A stretch of 64,000 bases of DNA from Pseudonocardia sp. HH130630-07. GTDB lineage: Bacteria; Actinomycetota; Actinomycetes; Mycobacteriales; Pseudonocardiaceae. The stretch is from the NCBI RefSeq assembly GCF_001698125.1, contig NZ_CP013854.1:3224001-3288000 (forward strand), given 5' to 3'. Every line of letters starts with the position of its first letter. Positions within the stretch are counted from its first letter, which is position 1. The translations under genes were made by a program, and so were the position numbers. This document shows positions 38,647 to 46,647 of this stretch, one piece after another. The notes beneath the pieces are model-generated. The model ran no database searches. It saw nothing but the letters and a program-made list of their open reading frames with translations, and was not told the origin of the DNA.

Positions 38647-39141
38647 CCATCTGCCGCCCCGTCCCCGCCCCGGCGTCGCTGCACCTGTGCACCTGGACGC
38701 TCACGCGTCACGGGGACGCTCGCGGAATCGGGTGAGCACGAAGCGGTCCGGTGAGCGCGGGTCCGGGTCACCGTGCAGGGGTGCACGTGACGGTCGTGTG
38801 GGTGCGTCGGGCGAGCCTGCTGTCGTGCTCCGGCGCGGCGTCCGCGCACGTGCCCGGCGTGCCGCACCCCGCGGGTGGGGCGCGGAACGCCGTGGCGGGG
38901 TGCGCCGAGGCGGCAGGGGTGCGCCGGTTGCGGGCCGATCTCGTGTCGCGCGCCGTGGGTGGGCGTGCGGCGCGGTGTGTGTGGGCGCGGTGCGCCGACG
39001 CGGGGTGCGCCGATGGACCGGAGTGCCTCCGGTGCGGCCGCGCCGTGCCGTGTGGCGCGGGTGCGGCGGCGGGCTCCGGTAGCGGCAGGTGCCGGTGCGC
39101 GTGGCCGAGGGCACCGCGTCCGCGGACGGTGCCGGTGCGGG
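38647..39141. other. 495-bp stretch without a convincing gene
   Basis: All frames are broken or encode Arg/Ala-rich nonsense. The sequence is unusual for the window, with many repeats of GGTGCGCCG-like and GTGTGGGCGCGG-like words and no ribosome sites. It may be the decayed remains of a gene or of an insertion. Confidence 0.5.
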
Positions 39142-39600
39142 TCAGGTGCCGGGCGAGGACTTGCGGCTCGGACGGCTGCGCAGCTCGTTGACGTAGTCGG
39201 CGGGTGCACCGGCGGTCTCGGCCGCGTCGGCGATCACGCCGAGGTAGCGCGCGGAGGGCTCGCCGCCCTCGTAGGCGTTCAGCACGTAGATGAAGGCGAG
39301 CACGCTGCCGTCGAGGGTGGCGACCCGCAGCCGCAGCTTCTTGTGCATCCCCAGCTCACCGCCCTCCCAGCGGTCCAGCCTGCGCTCGTCGGGCTCGGGG
39401 ACGTCGTAGAGCACCACGAAGACCTGCGAGCCGGGCTCCTCCACCACGGTGGAGAGCGCGCCCTCCCAGGTGTAGTCCTCGCCGCCGAACGTCAGCCGCC
39501 AGCCCTGGAGCCACCCGGTCCCGGCCGTAGGCGAGTGCGGGGCGCGCTCCTTCATCTGCTCCGGGTCCATGTTCGACCCGTAGGCGGCATACAGCGGCAC
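39142..39600 (-). CDS. Gamma-glutamylcyclotransferase-like (AIG2/GGCT fold) protein
   Basis: A 152-residue protein of the AIG2-like cyclotransferase fold. The substrate loop is YAAYGSNMDPEQM near the N-terminus, the core has WRLTFGGEDYTWEGALSTV (in part) and VLYDVPEPDE, and RYLGVIADAAE follows. It may form 5-oxoproline from gamma-glutamyl compounds. GTG 39600 has TACCCT 6 bases upstream and no ribosome site, suggesting a leaderless message. It is divergent from lpdA, as its counterpart Rv3304 is in M. tuberculosis (from memory). Confidence 0.85.
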   Translation of the reverse strand: MPLYAAYGSNMDPEQMKERAPHSPTAGTGWLQGWRLTFGGEDYTWEGALSTVVEEPGSQVFVVLYDVPEPDERRLDRWEGGELGMHKKLRLRVATLDGSVLAFIYVLNAYEGGEPSARYLGVIADAAETAGAPADYVNELRSRPSRKSSPGT

Positions 39601-39606
39601 GTGAGC

Positions 39607-39612
39607 AGGGTA
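39607..39612 (-). promoter_or_regulatory. -10 box of the GGCT-like gene, probable leaderless transcript
   Basis: On the minus strand TACCCT lies exactly 6 bases before the GTG start. Confidence 0.45.
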
Positions 39613-39744
39613 GACGTCCACCGATCGGGGACCGCGACCCGCCCGGTGAGAAGAATCGGACACGCGTACTGTGAGCGCCGTCGACGCCGGTGGCGAGGCC
39701 GCCCCCGGCCACACCACCACCGACATCTCCAGGGGGAACCTCCC

Positions 39745-41148
39745 GTGACCCGCATCGTCATCATCGGCGGCGGACCTGCCGGATACGAGGCCGCGCTCGT
39801 CGCGGCGCAGCACGGCAGCGACGTGACCGTCGTCGAGCGGGACGGGATGGGCGGCGCCTGCGTCGTCCACGACTGCGTCCCCTCGAAGACCTTCATCGCC
39901 TCCGCGGCGGTCCGGGTGGACCTGCACCGGGCCGAGGACCTGGGAGTCCTGGTCGACCGGGGCAGCTCGGCCGTGGACCTGCCGGCGGTCAACCAGCGGG
40001 TGAAGTCCCTCGCGCTGGCCCAGTCCTCCGACATCCGGGCCCGGCTGGAGGGCGAGGGCGTCCGGATCGTCGTCGGCACCGCGCAGTTCGGCGGGCCGGC
40101 GGAGGCACGGGCCGCGCACGAGATCACCGTCGCGCTCGCCGACGGCTCGACCGAGGCGCTGCTCGCCGACATCGTGCTCATCGCGACCGGGGCGACCCCG
40201 CGGGTGCTGGCCTCGGCCCGCCCGGACGGCGACCGCGTCCTGGACTGGCGCCAGCTCTACGACCTCGACGAGCTGCCCGAGCACCTCGTCGTCGTCGGGT
40301 CCGGGGTGACCGGTGCCGAGTTCTGCTCGGCCTACGTCGAGCTCGGCTGCCGGGTCACCCTCGTCTCCAGCCGGGACCGGGTGCTGCCGCACGAGGACGC
40401 CGACGCCGCCGCGGTGCTGGAGGAGGTCTTCGCCGAGCGCGGCGTCGAGATCCTGCCCAACGCGCGCGCCGACAAGGTCGAGAACACCGGTGACGGCGTG
40501 CTGGTGACGCTGTCCGACGGCCGCACGGTCACCGGCTCGCACGCGCTGATGACGGTCGGCTCGGTGCCGAACACCACCGAGCTGGGCCTGGAGAAGGTCG
40601 GCATCGAGACCGACCGCGGTGGCTTCATCCCGGTCGACAAGGTGTCGCGGACCTCGGAGCCGGGCGTCTACGCGGCGGGGGACTGCACCGGTGTGCTGAT
40701 GCTCGCCTCGGTCGCGGCGATGCAGGGCCGGATCGCGATGTGGCACGCGCTCGGCGAGGGCGTCGCCCCGATCCGGCTGCGGACGGTGGCGGCGAACGTC
40801 TTCACCCGGCCGGAGATCGCGACCGTCGGCATCAGCCAGAACGCGATCGACACCGGCGAGGTCCCGGCCCGGACGGTGATGCTGCCGCTGTCGACGAACC
40901 CGCGGGCGAAGATGCGGGGGCTGCGCCGCGGCTTCGTGAAGCTGTTCTGCCGCCCCGCGTCCGGGGCGGTCATCGGCGGCGTCGTGGTGGCGCCGGTCGC
41001 CAGCGAGCTGATCCTGCCGATCGCGCTCGCGGTCCAGAACGGTCTGAACGTCGACGACCTGGCGCACACCTTCTCGGTGTACCCGTCGCTGTCCGGGTCG
41101 ATCACCGAGGCCGGCCGTCAGCTGATGCAGCACTCCGACCTGGACTGA
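39745..41148 (+). CDS. lpdA: NAD(P)H-quinone oxidoreductase of the LpdA type
   Basis: A 467-residue two-dinucleotide-binding flavoprotein. The FAD motif is VIIGGGPAGYEAALVAA, the NAD(P) motif is VVGSGVTGAEFCSAYVELG (in part), and the second FAD motif is GVYAAGDCTG. It aligns along its whole length with M. tuberculosis LpdA, a quinone reductase rather than a lipoamide dehydrogenase. It lacks the catalytic His-Glu pair at the C-terminus (YPSLSGSITEA instead). Unlike M. tuberculosis LpdA as I recall it, it has a C-x4-C pair (Cys39, Cys44) where true lipoamide dehydrogenases have their redox disulfide. GTG 39745 follows AGGGGG. Confidence 0.9.
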   Translation: MTRIVIIGGGPAGYEAALVAAQHGSDVTVVERDGMGGACVVHDCVPSKTFIASAAVRVDLHRAEDLGVLVDRGSSAVDLPAVNQRVKSLALAQSSDIRARLEGEGVRIVVGTAQFGGPAEARAAHEITVALADGSTEALLADIVLIATGATPRVLASARPDGDRVLDWRQLYDLDELPEHLVVVGSGVTGAEFCSAYVELGCRVTLVSSRDRVLPHEDADAAAVLEEVFAERGVEILPNARADKVENTGDGVLVTLSDGRTVTGSHALMTVGSVPNTTELGLEKVGIETDRGGFIPVDKVSRTSEPGVYAAGDCTGVLMLASVAAMQGRIAMWHALGEGVAPIRLRTVAANVFTRPEIATVGISQNAIDTGEVPARTVMLPLSTNPRAKMRGLRRGFVKLFCRPASGAVIGGVVVAPVASELILPIALAVQNGLNVDDLAHTFSVYPSLSGSITEAGRQLMQHSDLD

Positions 41149-41939
41149 GTGTCGAACAGCGCGGCGAGCTGCGGCGGCAGTGACCGCTCGTCGGCCGGGG
41201 CCAGGGTCGACCACTCCGCGCCGCCGTGCGGCCCCGGCCCCCGGGAGAGCCGGTAGCGCCCGTACCGCGTGTCGACGACGGCGACGTGCCCCGGCAACCG
41301 GGCCGGGCTGCCCCAGCGGTCGAAGCGGACCGCGCAGACCTGCGCCCGGTCGGCCGGTCCCCGCAGCAGCGCGGCCAGCCGCTCGGCGTCGAGGCCGGTC
41401 GCGGCGTCGACCGGTGGGACGGGGCCGAGGCCGTCCGCCGGTGCCGCGGTGCCGGTGCCGGTGCCGTCGAGCACGGCGGCCAGCACCGGTGTCGGCAACC
41501 CGATCGCCGGTCCGGGACCCGCCGGGAGCGACGGCAGCGCGGACGTGGCCGCGTAGGCCGGGGTCCCGGCGGCCGAGATCGTGACCCGCCCGCCGGTGTG
41601 CACGACGAGGACGCCGTCGTCGTCGCGCTCGGCGGCGATCGCCCGCAACGGGGAGCCGAACCAGCCGCGCAGCTCCAGCTGCCGCGCGGGCCGGGCCAGC
41701 AGCCCGAGCAGCCGGACGAGGGCCGGCTCGGTGCCGCCGGGACCGGCGAGGCCCCGCCCGCGCAGGCCGTCGAGCCCGGCGGCGGTGACCCGGCGGCGTT
41801 CGGCGAACGTCCGCCCCGGCGACGGCAGGCGCAGCGCGACCGGGAGCGCGCCGAGGCCCAGGTGCTCCCAGACGACGTCGAACTCCGCACCGCTCATCTC
41901 GAAACGTGCGGTCGTGTTCCACGGGTACGGCTCAGCCAC
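41118..41939 (-). CDS. EspG-like type VII secretion chaperone
   Basis: A 273-residue protein resembling EspG chaperones. It opens RFEMSGAEFDVVWEHLGLGALPVALRLPSPG (in part), which matches the family's start (hydrophobic strand, then E-F-D-V-L-W-E and P-x-x-L), and it has a mixed alpha/beta body with a terminal strand block YGRYRLSRGPG. EspG binds PE-PPE dimers and keeps them soluble until export, and the two upstream genes here look PPE- and PE-like. GTG 41939 follows GGAGGGG and overlaps the PPE-like gene's stop by 8 bases. The last 31 bases overlap lpdA on the opposite strand. Confidence 0.75.
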   Translation of the reverse strand: MAEPYPWNTTARFEMSGAEFDVVWEHLGLGALPVALRLPSPGRTFAERRRVTAAGLDGLRGRGLAGPGGTEPALVRLLGLLARPARQLELRGWFGSPLRAIAAERDDDGVLVVHTGGRVTISAAGTPAYAATSALPSLPAGPGPAIGLPTPVLAAVLDGTGTGTAAPADGLGPVPPVDAATGLDAERLAALLRGPADRAQVCAVRFDRWGSPARLPGHVAVVDTRYGRYRLSRGPGPHGGAEWSTLAPADERSLPPQLAALFDTQSRSECCIS

Positions 41940-43995
41940 GGCCCCTCCAGCGCTGTTCGGGACGGAGGACCGCGTCGTCGTCGGCCGGGCCGGTGGGCCC
42001 GGGACGGTCGGTCCTGCCGCTCGTCTCGTCGGTTCCGTCGGCACCGTCGGCACCGTCGGTGCCGTCCGCGGCGCCGTATCCGGCGACGGCCCGCCAGGCG
42101 GGGGCCGCGGTCGCCGGGGAGCCCGCGGGTGCGGCGCCCGCTCCGGTACCGACGGCGCCGGGGACGCCGCCGGGCAGCGGGGCCCCGCTCATCGGGTCGG
42201 CACCCGCGGGGTGCACACCCGGCAGCCGGCCGTCCGCGAACGGGGCGACCGGGGACACCGGGACCCCGGCGGGCGGTGCGGCCGGGGCCGGGACCGCGGG
42301 TGCCGCGGGGTGCGGAGCCACGCCGTGTGCCGCGGTCGCGGGGGGAGCCGGGGTGCCCGGTGCCTCCGCGAGGTAGGGCGCCGTGCCGTGCGACCGGGGC
42401 TCGGGGACCGGAGCCGAGCCGGGCTCGGTGGTGGGCGGCGGCGCGTCCGGCGTTCCCGGAGCGGTGACCGGCCCGGGGCGGTCGCCCGGCACCGTCCCGT
42501 CGACCGTCTCGACGGTGCCGCCGGTGCCGCTCTGCGCGCGGGTCCCGCCGGTGAGCTCACCGCCGGAGGGCGGCCGGTGCTCGGCGCCGCTGGTCGGGGT
42601 GTCGTCCGCGGCCGGGTCCCCGGCGGGGGGATCGCCGCCGTCGTGGCCCGGTCCCGGAGCGGGGCGGCCGTCCGCGGCATCGCCGCCGGGCCGGTCGGTC
42701 GTCGCGGAACCGTCATCGGCCGTGGGGTCCTCGGGGCGCAGGAGGTGGTCCTCCGGCCCGGCGGTGCAGCCGTCGGCGGCGTGCCCCGGCCGATCCGTCC
42801 CCGTGTCGCCGCTCGTCCCGGGGTGGCGGGTGTCCGCCCCCGGTTCGCCGGTGTCCGCCCCGGGGGTGCCGGGGTCCGGTGAGCCGGTGCCCGTTGCCGG
42901 TGACCGGGTGTCGGCGTCCGCCGAGCCGGTGGACGTGCGGTCGTCGCCCGGCGGGGGGCAGTCCGGCGCCGACCGGCGACGGTCCCGCCGCACCGCCGCC
43001 CCGACGAGTGCGGCCGCCCCGGCCACCGCACCCCCGGCGAGCAGCGTGGTGGTCGCGGCGCCACCGGCCGCGCCCGGCCCGGCGGCGTCCGGGCGCTGCG
43101 AGCCGCCCTCGCCACCGGAGCCGGAGTCCGGGCCGGGACCGGGGTCGTCCGCCGGGTCCGTCCCGTCCGCGGCGGGGGAGCGGTCCTCGCCCGGGCCACC
43201 GCCGGTGAGCACCGGGGCACCGGCGCCCGCGCCGACGCCCGCACCGAGAACGGCGCCGATGCCGCCGCCGATGCCGACACCCGCGCCGATCGTCCCGGCG
43301 CCGTCCGGGGCCACGGCGGCGGCGACGAACCCGTCCGGGCCGATGCTCACCGTCGCACTCCCGGCGGGCACGGAACCGGCGCCGGGACCGGTGCCCGTCG
43401 CCGCGCCGGTGCCGATCGCCGGGACGGCCCGGTCGCCGGAACCCGTGCCGTCCGGTGGCGGGGCGTCGCCCCCGGCCCGGTCGCTGATCACGACCGGCGC
43501 GGCGGCCCACCCGGCCCACGGGACGTCGGCGGTCCGGCTGTCGTCGTCGTAGCGCTGCATCAGTTCCTCGGCCCGGCCCGCGGCGTTCGCCGCGGTCGCG
43601 TCCGCCGCGGCCCAGTCGTCCAGCACGGCGGCTCCGGCCGGTGCCGTCTCCGGCGGTGCGGCGGCCGGTGCACTCGGCATCCGGGCCCGCAGGTCCGCGG
43701 CGAGCGCGGCCTGCGCGGCGAGTGCGTCGGCGGTCCGGGTCGCCTCGGCCGCGGCGGTGGCCGACCAGTCGCCGAGCGTGCCGACGGCCCGCGCGACGCC
43801 GTCCGCCGCGGTGCCGGTCCAGGAGGCGGGTAACGCCTGCGTGGACCCGCCCAGCTCGCGCTGCACCTCGGCGAGCGCGGCGGCCGCGTCCCGCCAGGCC
43901 CGTTCCGCGCCGGCCGACGCCGCGGCCCCCGGCCCGGCGGCCACCATCGCGCGGAGTTCGGCGTGACCGATGCCGGCCCAGCGTGCGGCGCTCAC
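41932..43995 (-). CDS. PPE/WXG100-like protein with long disordered tail, putative type VII secretion substrate
   Basis: A 687-residue protein. The first about 150 residues are helical, with a W-x-G turn in ALPASWTGTAADGVARAV (about 57-74) preceded and followed by Ala-rich helices, as in PPE and WXG100 proteins. The middle is Gly/Ala/Pro/Asp-rich. A hydrophobic stretch at about 300-330 (GGAATTTLLAGGAVAGAAALVGAAV, in part) could be a membrane segment. The rest is Pro/Asp/Thr-rich and disordered, ending RPEQRWRGRG. GTG 43995 overlaps the PE-like gene's stop by 4 bases. I infer export with the small partner, assisted by the EspG-like protein. Confidence 0.7.
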   Translation of the reverse strand: MSAARWAGIGHAELRAMVAAGPGAAASAGAERAWRDAAAALAEVQRELGGSTQALPASWTGTAADGVARAVGTLGDWSATAAAEATRTADALAAQAALAADLRARMPSAPAAAPPETAPAGAAVLDDWAAADATAANAAGRAEELMQRYDDDSRTADVPWAGWAAAPVVISDRAGGDAPPPDGTGSGDRAVPAIGTGAATGTGPGAGSVPAGSATVSIGPDGFVAAAVAPDGAGTIGAGVGIGGGIGAVLGAGVGAGAGAPVLTGGGPGEDRSPAADGTDPADDPGPGPDSGSGGEGGSQRPDAAGPGAAGGAATTTLLAGGAVAGAAALVGAAVRRDRRRSAPDCPPPGDDRTSTGSADADTRSPATGTGSPDPGTPGADTGEPGADTRHPGTSGDTGTDRPGHAADGCTAGPEDHLLRPEDPTADDGSATTDRPGGDAADGRPAPGPGHDGGDPPAGDPAADDTPTSGAEHRPPSGGELTGGTRAQSGTGGTVETVDGTVPGDRPGPVTAPGTPDAPPPTTEPGSAPVPEPRSHGTAPYLAEAPGTPAPPATAAHGVAPHPAAPAVPAPAAPPAGVPVSPVAPFADGRLPGVHPAGADPMSGAPLPGGVPGAVGTGAGAAPAGSPATAAPAWRAVAGYGAADGTDGADGADGTDETSGRTDRPGPTGPADDDAVLRPEQRWRGRG

Positions 43996-44321
43996 CGGAC
44001 GCTCCAGGACCGGGTGATGGCGTCCTCGGTGGTGACGTAGTCCCGCCCGGAGGCGGCGACCGCCTCCCGGGCCCGGACCAGCTCGGTGTGCAACCCGCGC
44101 AGCCGTTCGATCGCGGCGTCCGGGCCCTCCGCGGCGTGCCCGGCGTACCGGGCCGCGGCCTCCGCGCTGACCGGGTCACCCAGCCAGGGCTCGACCCGGC
44201 GGGCGTCGGCGTCGAGGGCGCGCAACGCACCGGCGAGCCGCTCGGCGGCGCGGTCGAGCGCCTGCGCCGTCCGGGACGGCGCATCCGCAGCGATCTGCAG
44301 ATCCGGACGGGGTTCGGGCAC
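43992..44321 (-). CDS. PE/WXG100-like small helical protein
   Basis: A 109-residue protein predicted to form a helical hairpin: helix SRTAQALDRAAERLAGALRALDADA (in part), a turn at VEPWLGDPVSAEAA with a W-x-G, then helices through the end, and SWSVR at the C-terminus. It is first in the three-gene operon with the PPE-like and EspG-like genes. Its start codon is only 43 bases from the end of an IS5-family element, so its native promoter has been separated or replaced. Confidence 0.65.
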   Translation of the reverse strand: MPEPRPDLQIAADAPSRTAQALDRAAERLAGALRALDADARRVEPWLGDPVSAEAAARYAGHAAEGPDAAIERLRGLHTELVRAREAVAASGRDYVTTEDAITRSWSVR

Positions 44322-44360
44322 GGCTGCCTCCGCAGGACGGCGGGATCGGACTCGCGCACG

Positions 44361-45258
44361 CTAGGGTGTGTCTCCCAATGCGCGGAGCCAGGTGACGATC
44401 GCCTTCAGGACGGCGCCGCCGCGGAAGGTCAGGGCGAGCTTGTCGTAACGGGTGGCCAGCCCGCGCCACTGCTTGACGTGGCAGAACCCGCGCTCGACGA
44501 CGTTGCGGTTTCGGTAGTCGACCGGATCGAATGCGGGCGGTCGGCCACCGCGTGAGCCCCGTCGTTTGCGGTGTCCCTGCTGGTCAGAGGGCTCCGGAAT
44601 GACAGCGATGATCCGGCGCTCGCGCAGGTGCCGGCGGATCGCGCGTGAGGAGTAGGCCTTGTCCGCGCGCACGCGTTCGGGCCGGGTCCGGGGTCGTCCC
44701 GGGCCCGGTCGGGCGATGCTCAGGTGCGCCATCAGGTGCGGAAACATTGGCGAGTCGCCGCCCTGGCCGGGGCCGAGGAGGACCACCAGCGGGCGGCCGT
44801 GCCCGTCAACGAGCTGGTGGATCTTCGTCGACAGCCCTCCGCGGGACCGTCCCAGCGCGTGATCTGCTGGTTCGGCGAGCAGATTCGTGTAGTTCGATCC
44901 GGCCCCCTGTGTCGCGCTTGAGGGTCGCGGCGTGCTGGTGGGCACGGATGATCGTGGAGTCCACGCTGACCGCCCACCCGAGCACCTCGGCGGCGTCGGC
45001 CTCGACCAGAAGAGCAGCCAGGATGTGGTCCCAGGTGCCGTCGCCGCTGTAGCGGCGGTGCCGCTTCCACAACGTCTGCCACGGCCCGAACTCGGCTGGG
45101 ACGTCGCGCCAGGGAAGCCCGCACCGATACCGGTAGATGATCCCCTCGAGCACCCGGCGGTCATCGCGGAACGGGCGCCCGCGACGACCCTCGGAAGAGG
45201 GCAACAGCGGCGCCAGACGGGCCCACTGGACATCAGTCAGGACAGCGGTACGCGGCAC
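44361..45258 (-). CDS. IS5-family transposase with internal frameshift (OrfA/OrfB)
   Basis: OrfA starts at 45258 (MPRTAVLTDVQWARLAPLLP) and contains the DUF4096-like N-terminus and the first catalytic Asp in SVDSTIIRAHQHAA. OrfB continues in another frame from about 44905 with HALGRSRGGLSTKIHQLVDG, RADKAYSSRAIR and NVVERGFCHVKQWRGLATRY, the DDE end. Joining them needs a +1 (or -2) shift at a run of five G on the minus strand near 44903-44907. IS5 relatives of the IS427 type use programmed frameshifting. The final stop TAG lies in the duplicated CTAG target outside the element. Confidence 0.9.
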
Positions 45259-45304
45259 CGATCAAGCATCGCGCACCCCGCTCCGCCTATCTGGGAGACA
45301 CGCC
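44365..45304 (-). mobile_element. IS5-family insertion sequence, complete, 940 bp
   Basis: The ends GGTGTGTCTCCCA (44365-44377) and its complement GGCGTGTCTCCCA (45292-45304, minus strand) match at 12 of 13 positions. CTAG flanks both sides (44361-44364 and 45305-45308) as a 4-base target duplication. It carries one frameshifted transposase. It is inserted between the PE-like gene start and the 3' end of the exonuclease-like gene. Confidence 0.95.
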
Positions 45305-45832
45305 CTAGGCCGCCGGGGCCACCAGGACGGGGCGGGCGCTGCCGTCCGCCGGGCGGCACCCGCTGAGCGGGCACGCCGGGGGCGAGAGGGCCCGGTCCGG
45401 CCCGTCGATCGCCGGGGTGATCCCGGCGAACGGCCACCGGCCTGCGAAACGCTGCAGGTACCAGTAGCAGAACAGGTGGTCCGGCTGCTCCGGGTCGGTC
45501 ACGAACACCGGGCTCCGGCCCAGGTCCTCGACCCAGGAGAGAAAGGCGTTCACGACCTGTGCGGGCGGGCGCGCGGCCCGCCGGGTCCAGAGCCAGTCGT
45601 CGGCCCGGTCGCGCCAGGTCTCCAGCGCGGTGGGGTGCAACGTGGCCCCGGGCAGTTCCCGGAGGTTGGCGGTGAAGGTGCCGATCGGGACGCCGTCCGC
45701 GCGGTACGCGGACGCAGTCAGGGTGAGCAGGGAGTGCGGGCCCGGGATCGGGCCGTCGGTGTGGACGTGCGTCGTCACGAACAGCGTCTGCTGCGCGGTG
45801 TCGACGGAGGGGACAGGGACAGTGAGGGGCAT
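45305..45832 (-). CDS. Degenerate DEDD-type 3'-5' exoribonuclease homologue, probably inactive
   Basis: A 175-residue protein that follows the pattern of small DEDD exoribonucleases (Rv2179c-like): LFVTTHVHTDGPIPGPHSLL, GTFTANLRELPGA, PVFVTDPEQPDHLFCYWYLQRFAG. In active relatives the first block reads F-D-V-E-T-D-G-P with the metal-binding Asp and Glu. Here these positions are His and His, and the later catalytic Asp region is also altered. I infer loss of nuclease activity. The start ATG 45832 is chosen over upstream codons because it fits the family. The stop TAG coincides with the CTAG target of the IS5 element, so the protein is not truncated. Confidence 0.65.
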   Translation of the reverse strand: MPLTVPVPSVDTAQQTLFVTTHVHTDGPIPGPHSLLTLTASAYRADGVPIGTFTANLRELPGATLHPTALETWRDRADDWLWTRRAARPPAQVVNAFLSWVEDLGRSPVFVTDPEQPDHLFCYWYLQRFAGRWPFAGITPAIDGPDRALSPPACPLSGCRPADGSARPVLVAPAA

Positions 45833-46053
45833 GACGGATCCTGTGACGTCTCGTTCGAGCTGGGACGGCTCACGACGCGGCTGGGCCGGCGTGGCGAGCG
45901 GATCCGCGGCGCGGTACTCCGCGTGGCGGTAGTTCCGGGCCCCGTGGATCGGGCACACGGGTCGGCTCTGTTCAGTTGTGGTCGAGGATGCGTGGACGCC
46001 TGTGCGGCGTGCACGACCCTCACGTAAACGCTAGATGCTCCGGTGACGCGCGG

Positions 46054-46641
46054 TCAACGCCGCGGCGGCGAGAGTGACGGAACCGGGTCGCCGGCGAGCC
46101 GGCCGAGCAGCACGACGTCGACCCGCCCGCCGTCGGCGGCCCACGCCGCGCGCAGCCGGCCCTCCGGGACGAACCCCAGCGCGTCGGCGACCCGGGCCGC
46201 GGCGACGTCCGGTCCGGCGTGCCGCCAGGTGAGCCGGTGCAGGCCGAGTCCGCCGAAGGCGAACCGGCAGACCGCACCGGCCGCCGTCCGGGCGAGGCCG
46301 CGGCCACGGGCGCCGGGCAGCGTCCAGCAGGCGATCTCGCCGGTCCCGTGGACGGGATCCGGCTCGAGGGTCACTTCACCGAGCATCTCGCCGGTCGTCG
46401 GCTCGGCGACGGCCCAGGCGCACCGGGTGCCGCGGGCCCAGCCGTCGATCCGGTCCGTGAGACGGGCGGTGACCCGGTCGTCGAAGTCCGGCGCCGCCGG
46501 GTCCGGCAGGTCGTGCCGACGCCGGATCTGCGGGTCCCGTGCGGCCGCGGCGACGGCCGGGCGGTCGTCCACCCGGTCGTCGCAGCGTGGCAGGCGCAGG
46601 TACCAGGCCCCGGCGTTGATCTCGACGGGGTCGAGCGGCAC
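46054..46641 (-). CDS. GNAT-family N-acetyltransferase (RimJ/RimL-like)
   Basis: A 195-residue acetyltransferase. The acetyl-CoA loop is PGARGRGLARTAAGAVCRFAF (in part; R-G-x-G-x-A type). The earlier strand is GEMLGEVTLEPD, and the last domain motif is AARVADALGFVPEGRLR. RimJ/RimL relatives acetylate protein N-termini or small amines, and the substrate is unknown. It lies 6 bases downstream of the carboxylase alpha gene on the same strand and may be cotranscribed with it. Confidence 0.88.
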   Translation of the reverse strand: MPLDPVEINAGAWYLRLPRCDDRVDDRPAVAAAARDPQIRRRHDLPDPAAPDFDDRVTARLTDRIDGWARGTRCAWAVAEPTTGEMLGEVTLEPDPVHGTGEIACWTLPGARGRGLARTAAGAVCRFAFGGLGLHRLTWRHAGPDVAAARVADALGFVPEGRLRAAWAADGGRVDVVLLGRLAGDPVPSLSPPRR

Positions 46642-46647
46642 CGCCGG

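Noticed and set aside
39142-41922. A 926-codon minus-strand frame spanning lpdA
   Set aside because: Only its last 152 codons (GGCT-like protein) are real. The rest is antisense to lpdA and EspG-like coding sequence.
45305-45308. Truncation of the exonuclease-like gene by the IS5 insertion
   Set aside because: The stop TAG lies in the CTAG target, which existed before insertion, so the reading frame ended there already.
45775-46023. An 82-codon minus-strand frame between the exonuclease-like and acetyltransferase genes
   Set aside because: It overlaps the supported start of the exonuclease-like gene and has a Ser/Arg/Pro-rich random composition without a ribosome site.
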